A stretch of DNA of 64,000 nt from assembly GCF_042477335.2 (NCBI RefSeq), contig NC_091255.1, forward strand, positions 42,448,501 to 42,512,500, in the 5' to 3' direction. The notes beneath the pieces are model-generated. The model was not told where the DNA came from. It ran no database searches and was given only the letters and a program-made list of their open reading frames with translations. The translations under genes and the position numbers were made by a program. This DNA is from Ovis canadensis (Eukaryota > Chordata > Mammalia > Artiodactyla > Bovidae). Of this stretch, positions 11,385 through 22,593 are shown in pieces; positions within the stretch are counted from its first letter, which is position 1, and each line of letters begins with the position of its first letter.

Positions 11385-11660
11385 GCAATTTTATCACTTT
11401 TCTGAGGACCTACCACGTCCCTGGCACCGTGGTACACATTTCACTCTTTGGCTGCATTGGGTCTTTATTGTGGCTGCTCGGCTTCTCTCTTTGCGGAACA
11501 TGGACTTAGCTGCCCTGTGGCAACGTGGATCCTAGTTTTGGGACCAGAGATTCAACCCTCATACCCTGCGTTTCAAAGGTGAAATCTTAACCCCTGGAGC
11601 ACCAGGGAGGTCCCAGTAGGTATTTTATATGTCACCTCATTTAGTCTTCACAACCTGAAT
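11385..11660 (-). mobile_element. MIR SINE split by a CHR SINE
   Basis: Antisense MIR in two halves. The left half reads tgaggacctaccacgtccct and ggcaccgtggtacacattt. The right half reads tgtcacctcatttagtcttc followed by acaacctg. A CHR SINE at 11444-11615 separates them. Confidence 0.6.
11444..11615 (-). mobile_element. CHR SINE inserted in MIR
   Basis: Antisense CHR: tttggctgcattgggtcttt, then gaccagagattcaaccctc, then the head gcaccagggaggtccc. It interrupts the MIR above, so it is the younger of the two. Confidence 0.75.
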
Positions 11661-11794
11661 TCTTCATGGAACTCTGCCTTTTCCTATGATTGTATGGTCT
11701 GTCGGTCCCCATAAATGGCTGCTCTCTTGCTCTTGGTACATCCCATGCCCCACTGGCCCTGCCTCACCCTTATGCTATGCAAAAGATTGCTTCC

Positions 11795-11994
11795 TTTTTT
11801 TTTTTTTTTTTACTATTTATTCATTTATCTGCTCAGGTCTTAGTTGCAGCATACAGGCTCTTCATTTCACACAGGGACTCTAGCTGTGGCTCATGGGCTT
11901 AGCTGCTTCGTGGCATGTGGGCTCTTAGGTCCCTGACCACAGATTGCACCTGAGTCCCCTGCATTCTTAACAACTGGACTGCCAGGGAAGTCCC
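11795..11994 (-). mobile_element. CHR SINE, antisense
   Basis: Antisense CHR. The plus strand starts with the T-run complement of its tail (11798-11810), passes gctcatgggcttagctgctt, and ends with gactgccagggaagtccc. Confidence 0.8.
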
Positions 11995-12048
11995 TGCATC
12001 CCCGTCTTAATCTGCAAGTTTAATAAGGAATCGCCAGCATGATCAGGC

Positions 12049-12178
12049 TGTGTGTGTGTTAGTCTCTCAGTCGTGTCTGACTCTTTGCAACCCCTTGGAC
12101 TGTAGCTTGCCAGGTTCTGCTGTCCATGGGATTCTCCAGGCAAGAATACTGGAGTGGGTTGCCATTGCCTTCTCCAGT
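12049..12178 (-). mobile_element. Bov-tA SINE fragment, antisense
   Basis: Antisense BovB-derived body (gtgttagtctctcagtcgtg, ctccaggcaagaatactgg). The tRNA-like head is missing. Confidence 0.75.
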
Positions 12179-12577
12179 GATCAGCCTGACCCCCAGCTAA
12201 AATTTGTTCTAGCCAAAGGACCAGAATGGCTCCAGTATGTTTGGTCATCATCAGGAGACATCAGCCTTCATGACTGTTGCTAACCCAGAGCTGTGTGGGA
12301 GTCCCCCTGTTGACCAAGGGGGCTTCTAACATCATGCTCCCTACAACTGAGAGCAGCCCCCTCCAGTGAAGACCGCTGCCACGACCTGCTTGCCCTCCCC
12401 TGTACTCAGTGGGGTGTTGCTCCCGGACCTTTGCCTCTGACCTGTTAAGGTGCCCATCCAAAAAACACTGATGCCTCTGTCTGTCACTGTCTACAGGCTC
12501 TTCCATCTCACTGCTGAGCAGTTACAAGTACTGCAGGACTGAAGGATACAGGTTAGCAAGTCTTTCTGCATTTTCTT
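12179..12577. other. No gene recognised
   Basis: Single-copy-looking DNA between repeats. A minus-strand frame at 12261-12506 has no recognisable domain. Confidence 0.45.
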
Positions 12578-13368
12578 TCTTTTTTTTTTTTTCCATTTGT
12601 TTATTTTTTATTTTGTTTCTATTACTTTATAAGATGGGTCCAAAAAAAAACCAAAAAAACACTGCTGCAGTTTATGTCAGAGCATTCTCCTATATAGTCC
12701 TCTAGGGGTTTTATAGTATCCAGTCTTAAATTTAGATCATTAATCCATTTTGAGTTTATTTTCATATATGGTGCTAGAGAATGTTCTAATTTTATTTTAC
12801 ATATAGCTGTCCAATTTTCCCAGCACCACTTATTGAAGAGATTGTCTTTTCTCCATTATATATTCTTGCCTTTTTTGTTGTAGATTAATTGACCATAAAT
12901 TTGTATGCTTATTTCTGGGCTTTCTGTCCGGTTCCATTGATCTATATGTCTGCTTCTCTGCCAGTACCATACTCTTTTGATTACTGTAGTTTTGAGGTAT
13001 AGTCTGATGTCAGGGAGTCTAATTTCCTCCAGCTCTTTAATTTTTTAAAAATTAAAAAAAAAATTATTGGAGTGTAGTTGATTTACAATGTTGTGTTATT
13101 TTCAGGTGTACAGCAATGTGAATCAGTTATATATATATATCCACTCTGTTTTTAGATTCTTTTCCCATGAAGGCCATTACAGACTACTGAGTAAAGTTCT
13201 CTGTGCTATATAGTAGGTTCTTATTAGTTACCTATTTTATATATAGTAATATGTATATGTCAATCCCAGTCTCCCAATTTATCCCTCCTTGCCCTCATTC
13301 CCTGGTAAACATAAGTTTGTTTTTTCTTTCTCAAGATTGCTTTGGCTGTTCAGGGTCTTTGGCATTTC
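12578..13368 (-). mobile_element. L1 fragment, antisense, with an L1 3' UTR piece inside
   Basis: The plus strand reads as the complement of L1 ORF2 from about 12600 to 13037 (cattgatctatatgtctgct, cagtaccatactcttttg) and again at 13318-13368 (aagattgctttggctgttc). Between them, about 13038-13317, lies the complement of a ruminant L1 3' UTR (ggagtgtagttgatttacaa, actgagtaaagttctctgtg). A younger L1 tail therefore appears to have inserted into an older copy in the same orientation. Confidence 0.7.
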
Positions 13369-13417
13369 TGTGTGTGTGTGTGTGTGTGTCTGTGTGTGTC
13401 TGTGTGTCTGTGTGTGT
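13369..13417. repeat. (TG)n microsatellite
   Basis: About 24 TG units with a few TC interruptions, abutting the tail end of an antisense Bov-tA. Such repeats often grow at SINE tails. Confidence 0.9.
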
Positions 13418-13592
13418 TAGTCACTCAGTTGTGTCTGACTCTTTGCGATCCCATGGACTGTACCCCTCCAGGCTCCTCTGTCCATGGAATTCTCCAGGCA
13501 AGAATACTGGAGTGGGTTGCCATTTCCTTCTCCAGGGGATCTTCCCAACTCAGGCATCAAACCCGAGTCACCTGTATTGCAAGCAGATGCAT
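13418..13592 (-). mobile_element. Bov-tA SINE, antisense
   Basis: Antisense copy from ttagtcactcagttgtgtc through ctccaggcaagaatactgg to the complement of the tRNA-like head (caaacccgagtcacctg). Confidence 0.85.
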
Positions 13593-13965
13593 TTTCTTCC
13601 ATTCTTTCTCATGTGAAATAACTCCCCTGGAGGAGCCTTGTGCTATTTTTTAACTTTCCCAGAAATATTTTTCTGCTTTGGGCTTCCATTCATATTGTCA
13701 CAGTATAAGGACTTTGCCATTTTTACAGAGATATTTTTGAATGTTTAATCTGTTGTTCAGTCTATCTATAGCTTCTCTATCTGAAGGGAAATGTTCCTAA
13801 GAATAAAACAGGAATAACTGTAGGCTCCCAAAATGCTTCCAAAAATTCCAGCCCAGGACCAAGGGCCTCAACCTACTCCAGAAAAAACACCAGTAACCCA
13901 ACCCCAGGGTTCCTCGCAAAAGAACTGCACTCTCCACACCTTTGGGAGCTGAGAGTTCTAAACTC
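13593..13965. other. No gene recognised
   Basis: The plus strand may continue decayed antisense L1 up to about 13760. The remainder is single-copy-looking. Confidence 0.4.
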
Positions 13966-14188
13966 TATATTTTAAAATATTTATTTTTGGCGGCATCCGG
14001 TCTCAGTAGTGGCACTCCGGCTTCTCCCCACTATGGGGCACAGCCCAGGAGTTGCAGCGCACAGGGTGAGCTGCCCCACAGTATGGGGTATCTAGTTCCC
14101 CGGGCTAGGGGTAGGGGTTAGGGTTAGGGATGGAACACGCACCCGCTGCACTGGAAAGTGGATTTTTAACCACTGGACCACCTAGTTC
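13966..14188 (-). mobile_element. CHR SINE, antisense, with telomere-like motif
   Basis: Antisense CHR (ttatttttggcggcatccgg, tctagttccccgggctag, accactggaccacctag). At 14106-14129 it holds short G-rich units, including two perfect TTAGGG copies, within its middle part. Confidence 0.7.
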
Positions 14189-14199
14189 CTACACTCTTA

Positions 14200-14900
14200 A
14201 CTCAGTCTCTTTATGGGTGTTTCCAGAGGCTCAGTGCGCTCCAGGCTCAATTTGTCCCCAGGCTGTAGCGCGGTCCCGCGGGCCATCAGTGTCCTCTTTG
14301 TGCCTACGCCGCCCAGCCCAGCCCAGCCGAGGGCAACGCTCCTCTGGGCCTCACCCCCGTCCCGCTCCCCGGGAGGGAGGCGGCAGAAGGTTCCGAGGCG
14401 CAGGTGGATCCGCAGGACTCGCAGGCCACGCCCAGGCCTGGCGGGCGGTGGGAGGTGGGCGAGGCCGGGTCTCAACCCCCAGGCGCAAGACCTCGACCGC
14501 AAGGAGGGCGCACTTAGGCGTTGAGCTCGGCCTCTAGCGCCCGCCGCACCTGCCGGCAGCCAATCCCGAGGCGGCTCCGCAAACGCCTGGATGGGGTGCG
14601 GTGACGTCATGCACCCAGTGATCATCCCGGAAGTCCGCCAACCTTCCCTGCCCCCTCCCGGCTCGATCCCCAGGAGTCCGCGTGTGTCCTGTACGGCGAT
14701 GTCTCCAGTTTATTGTTCACTTCATCGTAGACCATATCGAAGCCAGTTGCCCGACGACGCAGATGAGCTGGCTTAAGAGGAAAGCTGGGAGGGGAATCTG
14801 AGGGCACAGAAAATGAGGCGCTGTGCGTCCGGGTCAGGTCTAATTGGCTGCGAGTGTGGATTCTGGGAGTCTGCTCCTCACAGCTCCCAGAGGAGAGTGA
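14200..14900. promoter_or_regulatory. Orphan CpG-rich island with CRE and CCAAT boxes
   Basis: CpG-dense DNA from about 14220 to 14700, surrounded by repeats. It holds a perfect palindromic cAMP-response element TGACGTCA at 14602-14609 and a CCAAT box at 14560-14564, about 40 bases apart, the layout of a TATA-less promoter. I could not attach a coding exon to it: open frames on both strands overlap and look like GC artefacts. It could serve an uncharacterised non-coding transcript or a distal element; this is inference. Confidence 0.5.
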
Positions 14901-15154
14901 ACACCGTACCCGCCGAGTAATTAAGACTGGATGAGAATTGCAAATGTTGTCCCTGAGGACCCTAACCTTCTCTGTGTTCCCAGCGGGAAGTCCACGAAGG
15001 GGTCTGTCTGAGTAGTGAGCTGGGAGAGATGCTAGTCACAGCAAGGTTTCCTGACGCCCCACGACTGACCTGCTGCTCCTTCCCTCCACAGTCCATCTGA
15101 AGTCACTGAGCTGGAGGACGGCTACTGCCCACATTCTGAGAGTGTAATCGAATG

Positions 15155-15345
15155 GCTTTCGAGCTGGGCTGCCTGGGTGGAGTCCCTACCTGTCACTGGC
15201 CCTCGCGTGGGTCTAGGATGTGTCTTAAACTCCCTCACTCTCACCTCTAGGTATAAAGAGGACCGACAGTGGGAGCCTCACTCAGGGCTACTGTGAGGTT
15301 AGCATAGGAACCAATAAAGTACTCTGAACATACCTGTGCTCTGTC
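15155..15345 (+). mobile_element. MIR SINE
   Basis: Sense MIR, nearly full length: ctttcgagctgggctgcctg, then cctctaggtataaagaggac, then ggctactgtgaggttagcat and aaagtactctgaac. The AATAAA at about 15312 is part of this MIR and is not evidence for a gene end. Confidence 0.65.
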
Positions 15346-15374
15346 AGTTTTTTTCATGATTTAATCCAATTCTT

Positions 15375-15496
15375 TTTTTATTATTTATTTGTTGGCCACA
15401 CTGCGAGGCAGGTGGGATCTTAGTTCCCTGACCAGGAATTGAACCCGTGACCCCTACAGTGGAAGCACAGTCTTAGGGAACCACCAGAAAAGTCTC
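15375..15496 (-). mobile_element. CHR SINE, antisense
   Basis: Antisense CHR: ttggccacactgcgaggcag, cctgaccaggaattgaaccc, head complement ggaaccaccagaaaagtc. Confidence 0.7.
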
Positions 15497-15830
15497 TATT
15501 CAGAGATTCTTGAATCAGGCAGCATTTCATCCAGCACATGAGAAAAAGATTCAAGGAGCTGTACAGAATGAAGGCTTTTACAGGCAAAAGGGGACTAGGA
15601 AAAAAAGACAGTTTCTAAGAGTGGATTGCTTTAAGCAGGGTCACCTTCTTTTGGGGGGGGGGGTTCCATCATGCAGATACCTAATTCCAGCTGACTGGTT
15701 AAAGGTCACATTCGTGGGAGACACTGCGAGTGCAGTTAGTTTAGATAGTAAGTATTTGTCTGCAGGTGACTCCATTTTGGGACCTGTAGTTTTTTTTGTT
15801 TGTTTGTTTGTTTGTTTTAACAGACCCAAC
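15497..15830 (-). mobile_element. Possible LTR remnant, with a G-run and (GTTT)n
   Basis: The wording of this stretch (gactccattttgggacctg and the lines before it) resembles the antisense of old mammalian class I LTRs. It is decayed and I could not fix its ends or family. A run of 11 G lies at about 15652-15662 and a short (GTTT)n at about 15796-15817. Confidence 0.3.
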
Positions 15831-15892
15831 TCCCTTCTCAAGATCTATGGTGGGATCGGGAATAGAAGTCACAACTCTGAGTGGGAAGTTAG

Positions 15893-16345
15893 ATCCTATA
15901 TTAGATCCCTAGGGCTGCTGGAATGAAGAACCACAAACTGGGGGCTTAAAACGCCAGAAATTTATTCTCTCCCGGCCTGGAGGCCAGTGGTCTGAAGCCA
16001 AGGTGGCAGCAGGGTTAGTTCTCTAGGAAGCTCTGGGGGAGCATGTGTTTCATGCCTCTTTCCTGGCTGCTGGGGCTGCTGGCAGTCCTTGGCCTGTAGC
16101 TACCTCTGTCTTCATGAGACATCTTCAATTCTGTATCCCTGTCTCCGGTTTCCCCCTCCTTCCTCTTAGGAGGACTTCAGTCAAGGGAACTGTGACCTAC
16201 TTTAAATCCAGGACGATCTTGAGACCCTTAACTGGATTATGTCTGCAAAGACCCTATTATTTCCAAATAAGGTCGCAACTGAGGTTTATGGTGGGCGTGC
16301 CTTTTTGGGTGACACTATTCAACCCACTGCAGACTCATCTCTTGC
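15893..16345 (-). mobile_element. MLT1-type MaLR LTR fossil
   Basis: Antisense solo LTR of the ERVL-MaLR group. Landmarks on the plus strand in order are accacaaactgggggcttaa, agaaatttattctctc, tctgcaaagaccctattatt and ccaaataaggtc. The family is shared by placental mammals, so the copy is very old. It looks near full length but diverged. Confidence 0.7.
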
Positions 16346-16491
16346 TTGCAGGTGGCCTTGGACTTTGGGCATTCCTGATCTTTAGTTTCCTTACTAGTTA
16401 AAGGAGATGGGGTCTTTGTCTGGTCTGTGTCACTCATTCAAAGTCTGTGTTAAGCACCTTTTAGACAACTGGACTCTATACATCCTGGGCT

Positions 16492-16688
16492 TCCCTGGTG
16501 GCGATGGTAAAATGTCCGCCTGCAATGCAGGAGATGCGGGATCAATCCCTGGGTCAGGAAGATCCCCTGGAGAAGGGAATGGTTACCCACTCCAGTATTC
16601 TTGCCTGGAGAATTACACAGACAGAGGAGCTTGGTGGACTACTGTCCATGGAGTCGCAAAAAGCCAGCCACAACTGAGTGACTGACAT
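16492..16688 (+). mobile_element. Bov-tA SINE
   Basis: Sense copy from gggcttccctggtggcgatg through gatcccctggagaaggg to cacaactgagtgactgac. Confidence 0.85.
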
Positions 16689-16737
16689 GCTCTATACGTC
16701 TTGACACCTCATGTGATCTCTTGGTAATGAACAGAAG

Positions 16738-17707
16738 ACTCAGGGTGATGGCAGCAAGATGGAAGAATAGGAAGGCTCAGCCCTCATCCCCAACAGAGAC
16801 ACCAAATTAACCCTAGAAACACCAAAATACCTTTAGGAGAACCTCAGAAACCAGCTAATAAGTTGCAGTGCTGTGCTTAGTTGATGTGTCTGACTCTGTA
16901 CGACTCTTTGGACTGTAGCCCACTAAGCTCCTTCATCCACAGGACTCTCCAGGCTAGGAGACTGGAGTGGGGGTGCCATTTCCAAGAAGCTGTAGTCCCC
17001 CAGGCAAATGCAGAGTCAACAACAGCTCCACGGAGAAGTGTAAGAAGAGCCTTTCATTTCCTCTGTGACTGCCCACCCACTGGCTGGCGCGGCTTGTCCC
17101 AGGGTGTTGGGGAAGAGAACATAAGACGTGGACCAACACTCCAGGCTTTTAGAGGGCTACTCGAGGGACTGGTGTCTGTCTCTCCTGACTCCAGGGCTAA
17201 CGGAACTAACGCAGTTTGGGGGTCTGGAGGTTGCCGAAAGCTAGAAGGAATGAGGGCAGTTTTCAGCAGCACTAGCACCAGCGGGGCCCATGGTGCAGCA
17301 CACGGAGGCCAGGGCAGCTTGGTGCGATCAGGAGGACATGCCTGACTGAGTAGCACCCCCAGGAGGGAGAGAGAAGAGCAGAGCATGAATCCAGCCAGCA
17401 TTCTGAGGACTGGTATCTATCTCCCAGGCTCTGAGGAGCTAATGGACAGCTGGCATACTTCAGATGCCTAAGGGTTGCGCGGGAACACAGAGCCAGGGAA
17501 CATGCAGTCCCACAGAGGCACACTAGAGGGAGCAAAGGCCTACGTGCTCCTGGAGAAGAACCCAGCAAACCTAATTGGGAAGTCACGTGGAAGAAGTTGC
17601 AGGCAGGCCCACAAAAGGTTTCAGAGACACCAGAGTCTCTAGCTGTGCTGATTGGTGAGTGCATTCCCTTGTAGAAAGCCTGGGAGAGGTGACTTTTCTC
17701 AAAGCAT
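16738..17707 (+). mobile_element. Old L1, 5' part
   Basis: Reads like the 5' region of an old mammalian L1 (gatggcagcaagatggaaga near 16747). It pairs with the ORF1-like part that resumes at 19793 on the far side of the SMIM15 retrocopy. A BovA-like fragment lies inside it at 16868-16985. The subfamily is uncertain. Confidence 0.5.
16868..16985 (-). mobile_element. BovA/Bov-tA fragment, antisense
   Basis: Diverged antisense BovB-derived SINE body (gtgctgtgcttagttgatg, ctttggactgtagcccac, agactggagtggggg). Confidence 0.6.
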
Positions 17708-17720
17708 AAAATTCAGCAAA

Positions 17721-19779
17721 TACGTCGGGAGTGGGGGTCCGAACCCAGTGTCCCCTGTGAGATGAAGGGGAGGCGGGCGGCAGTGCTCAGTGGAGGTGGC
17801 CACGGGGCCAGTGGCCCACGGTGTGGTGGGGGCGACCCCTGATTCCCGGGACCACAGGCTGTTCGCACCCCGCTGCGCCCGCGGGGGAGGAAGGGTGAGC
17901 TAGAGGAAAACACAAGGAAGTGAAAGTGTGGGTTGCTGTTGAGCTGTCCTTAGCTTCAGGCGCCACGTGGGTCTGGTCGGGAGAGCAAGCCTGGTGGATC
18001 CTTTTCTGAAGGAAGAAGAATAATATTTATTCCTTAAACTATGTAGGGTGCTTGTACTTGGGGTCCAAAATTGAGGTGCACAGGAGTATGTAGAATTTAA
18101 GCCTTCTCTCAGAAGTGTATTGGTAGAGTTAAAGAAGACAGCCAACCAAAGGTCATCTGAAATTGTGATTGGCTGATAATCCCTGGACAAAATCAGAGAT
18201 CACTACTCAAGCATAAGGCTTCCACGAAGATGTTTGACTTAAAGGCTTGGGCTGAGTATGCTGTGGAATGGGCTGCAAAGGACCCATATGGCTTCCTTAG
18301 TTATTTTGGCTCTGACTCCATCTTTTCTGAGCAAGCGCTGTGCTGTCTTCGAAATTGGCCAAGATGATTGAGGCCAGGGAGAAGGAGCAAAAGAAGAAAC
18401 AAAAACATCAAGAAAATATCGCAAAAGCTGAATGACTAAAAAAGTATTGAAAGAATGAACAGGCTGTGCATCCAGAGAAAAACTATTCGGAAAATTATGC
18501 ATCCTTGAAAGGACCCATTAAGGTTTCCTTTCGGATCTTATGACAGTATTACTAAACGAAGTCTGAGTCTATGGAAGAATCATGTAGTTCTCACCTGTAC
18601 TGTGGCAACTTTTCAGGTTCAGAATAGAAGTCTGTTGACAGACTGTAAATTGGCATTTATTATGCTACAAATTCTTAGTACTTTCATTTGCCTTTTTGCA
18701 GCTTACATATGAATACTAAAATGAAAACATCCTGTGAAGAAAAGTGGCTTTAGTTTATGAACTCTATTCAAATAATGGCCGAAAATAGGGTCCTGTTCTG
18801 GACAAAGGAGATTAAGAATGTAGAAATCAAAGTTGTTCTGAGCATAAAAATGTGCTTTGGCTTAAAAGATATATGGTGTATTAATTACATCTCTTATCAT
18901 TATTACTTATTTCTTGGAATAGAATAATTTCTGGTTTCCTCAAAGCAAAATAATATTATTCAATGAGTACTTCTCTATTTTCTGTATTTTTCTCATTTTA
19001 GCTTTTGAGATACTGATAATTACCAGATATTCTGCATTTTAAAAAATCTAATTTTATAAAGAATTTTCCTGTTATCTTGACTGTGTAGAATACCACCTAC
19101 TGGATATAATAATTTTTGTACTTATGAACACTGCCATTTTCTTAGCAATGACTTGAGTAGAGTAACACTATGATTTAAAGCTTAAGAGTGGAAATACCAA
19201 ACATTGTAATATACCTTAGAACCAGTTTATTCTCACTTGTGCTAAGTAGAAATGTGAAGTAGTTAAAATGTCTTATCAGATAATTTGCTGATTATATAGA
19301 AACCACTTTTGTTTTTATTCCATTCTTTGTTTTAATTCATGTGGTAGTGATGTCTTTAATTTTTGATCAGACAGGTTCACAGTAAAAATTAAAATTTCAA
19401 CTTTCTTTTAAGGAACTTTTAAAGAGTTACAGTTATGTCATATGTTGTAAATGGTAAAGAAACTCTTAACATTTGGAAAAATTTTGTTTGCATTGTATTA
19501 ATTGGGTGAAAAGGGGGTAAATTATGTCAAAATGAGAATGTTATAACTAGAAATAAAGAGGTAAAAGGATATTTCCTTCAGTTAAATAGTGTAATTGAAA
19601 CTTTTTACTCTTTAACATGGCTTTTTAAAATACATGGTTGATAATTTTATTTGTTGTCAATAATTAATAGCTTATTAATGTTTTCTTCACCTCTATTAAT
19701 AAATTTTAAATTGCAAAAAATTGTCCAATAGCTTTAATTTAAAAATGAAACTAGATATTGAAATAAATTTGATACTTTA
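17721..19779 (+). pseudogene. SMIM15 processed pseudogene
   Basis: An intronless retrocopy of SMIM15, which encodes a small single-pass membrane protein of about 74 residues. The former start codon is at 18230-18232, followed by [20 protein letters not shown] and GFL, matching the SMIM15 N-terminus as I remember it. After about 23 codons a small deletion in the TTV segment shifts the frame, and later text matches the rest of the protein in other frames ([14 protein letters not shown]-like near 18365, then QENIAKAE and a stop). About 500 nt of 5' UTR-like DNA precede the start, and a long AT-rich 3' UTR ends after AATAAA at 19762-19767. A 13-bp duplication (aaaattcagcaaa) flanks it at 17708-17720 and 19780-19792, the sign of LINE-driven retroposition. 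It cannot encode the normal protein. Confidence 0.88.
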
Positions 19780-19792
19780 AAAATTCAGCAAA

Positions 19793-20535
19793 CAATCACA
19801 AGACACATTAACAAACAAGGAAAGATGCCCCAATCAAAGGAACAAGATCAATGTCCAGAAACCAAACCAAAAAAAGAAAAAAGGGAGATCTCTGAATTAC
19901 TTGTCAAATAAGTCAAAATAATTGTGTTAAAGAAGTTTAATGATCTACAGGAGAACACAGATAGACAACTAAACAAAATCAGGAAAATGATGAGCAAAAT
20001 GAGTATCAAGAAAGAAACTATTACAAAAAAAGAACTGAACAAATTCTGAATTGTAAATACAATAACTGAATTTAAAAATTCACTAGAGGGGTTCACTAGC
20101 CACCTGGGTCAAGCAAAAGAAAGAACCAGGAAACTCAAAGACAAGTCATTTGCAACCACTGAGTTGGAGGAACAAAACGAAGAAAGAATGAGGAAAAGTG
20201 AAGAAAGCCGTAGGAACCTATAGAACACTTCAAGTTGACAGTACAGACATTGAGATTTCCAGAGGAGACAGAGAGAGAAAGGGAGAGAAAACTTAATGGA
20301 AGATATGATGGCCAAGCTCTGAGGAACAGAAGGAGCATCCAAATTTAAGAAGCTCAAAGGACTCCAACTAGGATAAGGGCCCACACTGAGACACATTTTA
20401 ATCAAACTGTCAAAAGGAAAAGAGAGAATCCTGTAAGCAGCAAGAGAAAAGCGGCCTGTCCTATTCAAGGGAGCTCCCATCAGATGATTAGCAGATTTCT
20501 CAGCAGAAACATTTCAAACCAGAAGGGACCAAATC
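19793..20535 (+). mobile_element. Old L1, ORF1 part
   Basis: Matches the ORF1 region of old mammalian L1: aaggaacaagatcaatgtcc, aaattcactagaggggttca, caaactgtcaaaaggaaaag, gatttctcagcagaaac. The frame is broken in several places. It continues the L1 started at 16738; the SMIM15 retrocopy sits between them. Confidence 0.65.
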
Positions 20536-20559
20536 ATGAAATCTCTATGGACCCATCCT

Positions 20560-21345
20560 CAAGTTCACAGATTCTTTCTTCTGTCAGTTCAAATATACTG
20601 CCAAGCTCCCCTAGTTAATTTTTTCTTTTATTTCAGCTATTGTCCTTTCAATTCCAGAATATCCATTTGATTCATTTTTGAAAACAATTTCAGTCTCTTT
20701 GTTTTTATCCTCTGTTGAATGCAGCACCATCATCACATCTTCCTTGACTTACTGAATGTATTTATAATGGCTACTCTGAAGGCTTGGTCTGTGAAAACCA
20801 ACATCTGGTCTCACTCACTGTCAGTTTGTGCCTGCTTCGCCCCCACCCCTGCCCCCCCCCGCCCCCCACCCCGCTTCTGTCCTGGTGAATGGGTCATACT
20901 TTCCACCTTCTTTGCATGTCTCATAATTCTTCTGTTGGACCCTGACATTCTGGATAATACATGACAGCAACTCCGGGTACTGGTCCTCTCCCTGGGGTCT
21001 GTTATCACTTCTTTTTTATTTGTTTAGTGACTGGTTGGATCATTTCAGTAGAGTCTCTTTGCATCCTTGCAGTGTTGAGCATGGAAGGTCCTTGAGGGCA
21101 CAGCCTTGGATGTGTGGTGCTCACCTTGGAATGACACTGGTTTTGGCAGGGCTCTCTCTGTCTCTTTCCCTGAGTACATTCAGCTGTTAAACCTCACTAA
21201 TTACATGCTGTTCCCTCCATTGTTTGCAGCAGTCCCCTGGGGGTGTAACTTGCCCCACAGCCCGAACCCATCAAGTTCCCACTCATTTGAAGAGATATCT
21301 GTAGGGCTCAGGGTTTGAGACGTGTTATCACCCCAAGTGGTCTCC
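20560..21345 (-). mobile_element. Old L1-like repeat, antisense
   Basis: Text such as tccagaatatccatttgatt and ttatttgtttagtgactggt resembles a frequently seen antisense part of old L1 elements. Strongly diverged; family not fixed. A C-rich low-complexity run lies at about 20843-20873. Confidence 0.4.
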
Positions 21346-21794
21346 TCCCAGCTCTCTCCCTTCCCAGTTTTGGGGCAAACCAACCAGGCTGCAGTTAGCT
21401 TGTGTGCCCAGTGATCCCACCAACCTCCCTCCAACTGCCTTTCACCACATCCTCCACCCCTGAGAGCACCCTCGGGCTTGAACGTCTCCAATGCGTGCTG
21501 AGTTGTCTCAGTGTTTTCCAACTCTTTGCAACCCCATCTAGAGGCTTTAGTGATTGTGCTTTTATAATTTTCACCAGATTTGCCGGCAAGCAGATCCACA
21601 TTGTCCCTCACATTGCATATCCATCACCTGGCTCTTCTTGTACATGTTCTCCTTTTTTTTATTTTTGGCGAGATGGAGGAGTATCTTATACTGCATACCC
21701 CTTGCTTTCATAACCCTACACAAGTAGCTCCCCCTCCCCGAGTGTCTGTGTCAGTTGAGCACATGTTGGCAGTAGGGACAATCTGAGCCCTGTA
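21346..21794. other. No gene recognised; short BovA-like scrap
   Basis: Mostly unassigned. At about 21494-21538 a short stretch (gagttgtctcagtgttttcc) looks like a decayed antisense BovA body. Open frames on both strands here have no known domain. Confidence 0.35.
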
Positions 21795-22011
21795 ATTCTG
21801 GAAAACAGTAATCTGTATAAATTTTAGGGTCAGATTTTCCATTTTTGCACGAAAATGCTGATAGGGTTTTGAGAGAGATGGTCTTGAATCAGTAAGTCCC
21901 CAGGGAATAACATCATCTTAACAATATTAAACATTCCAATCCATGGACACAGGATGTCTTTTCATTTATTTAGGTCTTTAAATTCTTTTAAATTTAAATT
22001 CTTCAAATTCC
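21795..22011 (-). mobile_element. L1 ORF2 fragment, antisense, left of BovB
   Basis: The complement of L1 ORF2 (atcttaacaatattaaacat, tccaatccatggacacagga, catttatttaggtctttaa). The same L1 appears to resume at 27402 after the BovB, which makes it the target of that insertion. Confidence 0.6.
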
Positions 22012-22593
22012 CAGTTGTGGATGTGACTGGTGATGGAAGTAAAGTCTGATGCTATAAAGAACAATATTGCATAGGAACCTGGAATGTTAGGTCCATGAAT
22101 CAAGGTAAATTGGAAGTGGTCAGACAGGAGATGGCAAGAGCGAACATTGACATTTTAGGAATCAGTGAACTAAATGGACTGGAATGGGTGCATTTAACTC
22201 AGATGGCCATTATATCTACTACTGTGGGCAAGAATCCCTTAGAAGAAATGGAGTAGCCCTCATAGTCAACAAAAGAGTCCGAAATGCAGTACTTGGATAC
22301 AATCTCAAAAACAATAGAATGATCTCTGTTCGTTTCCAAGGCAAACCATTCACTATCACAGTAATCCAAGTCTATGCCCCAGCCAGTAACGCTAAAGAAA
22401 CTGAAGTTGAACAGTTGTATGAAGACCTTGTAGAAGGTATGTATGAAGGTCTTGTAGAGACCTTCTAGAACTAACACCCAATAAAGATGTCATTTTCATT
22501 ATAGGGGCCTGGAATGCAAAAGTAGGAAGTCAAGAGATACCTGGAATAACAAGCAAATTTGGCCTAAGTACAAAATGGAGCAAGGCAAAGGCT

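Noticed and set aside
15091-15320. A terminal exon with acceptor near 15091 and AATAAA at about 15312, joined to the CpG island
   Set aside because: The stretch matches a MIR SINE from about 15155, and the AATAAA-like text is part of that MIR.
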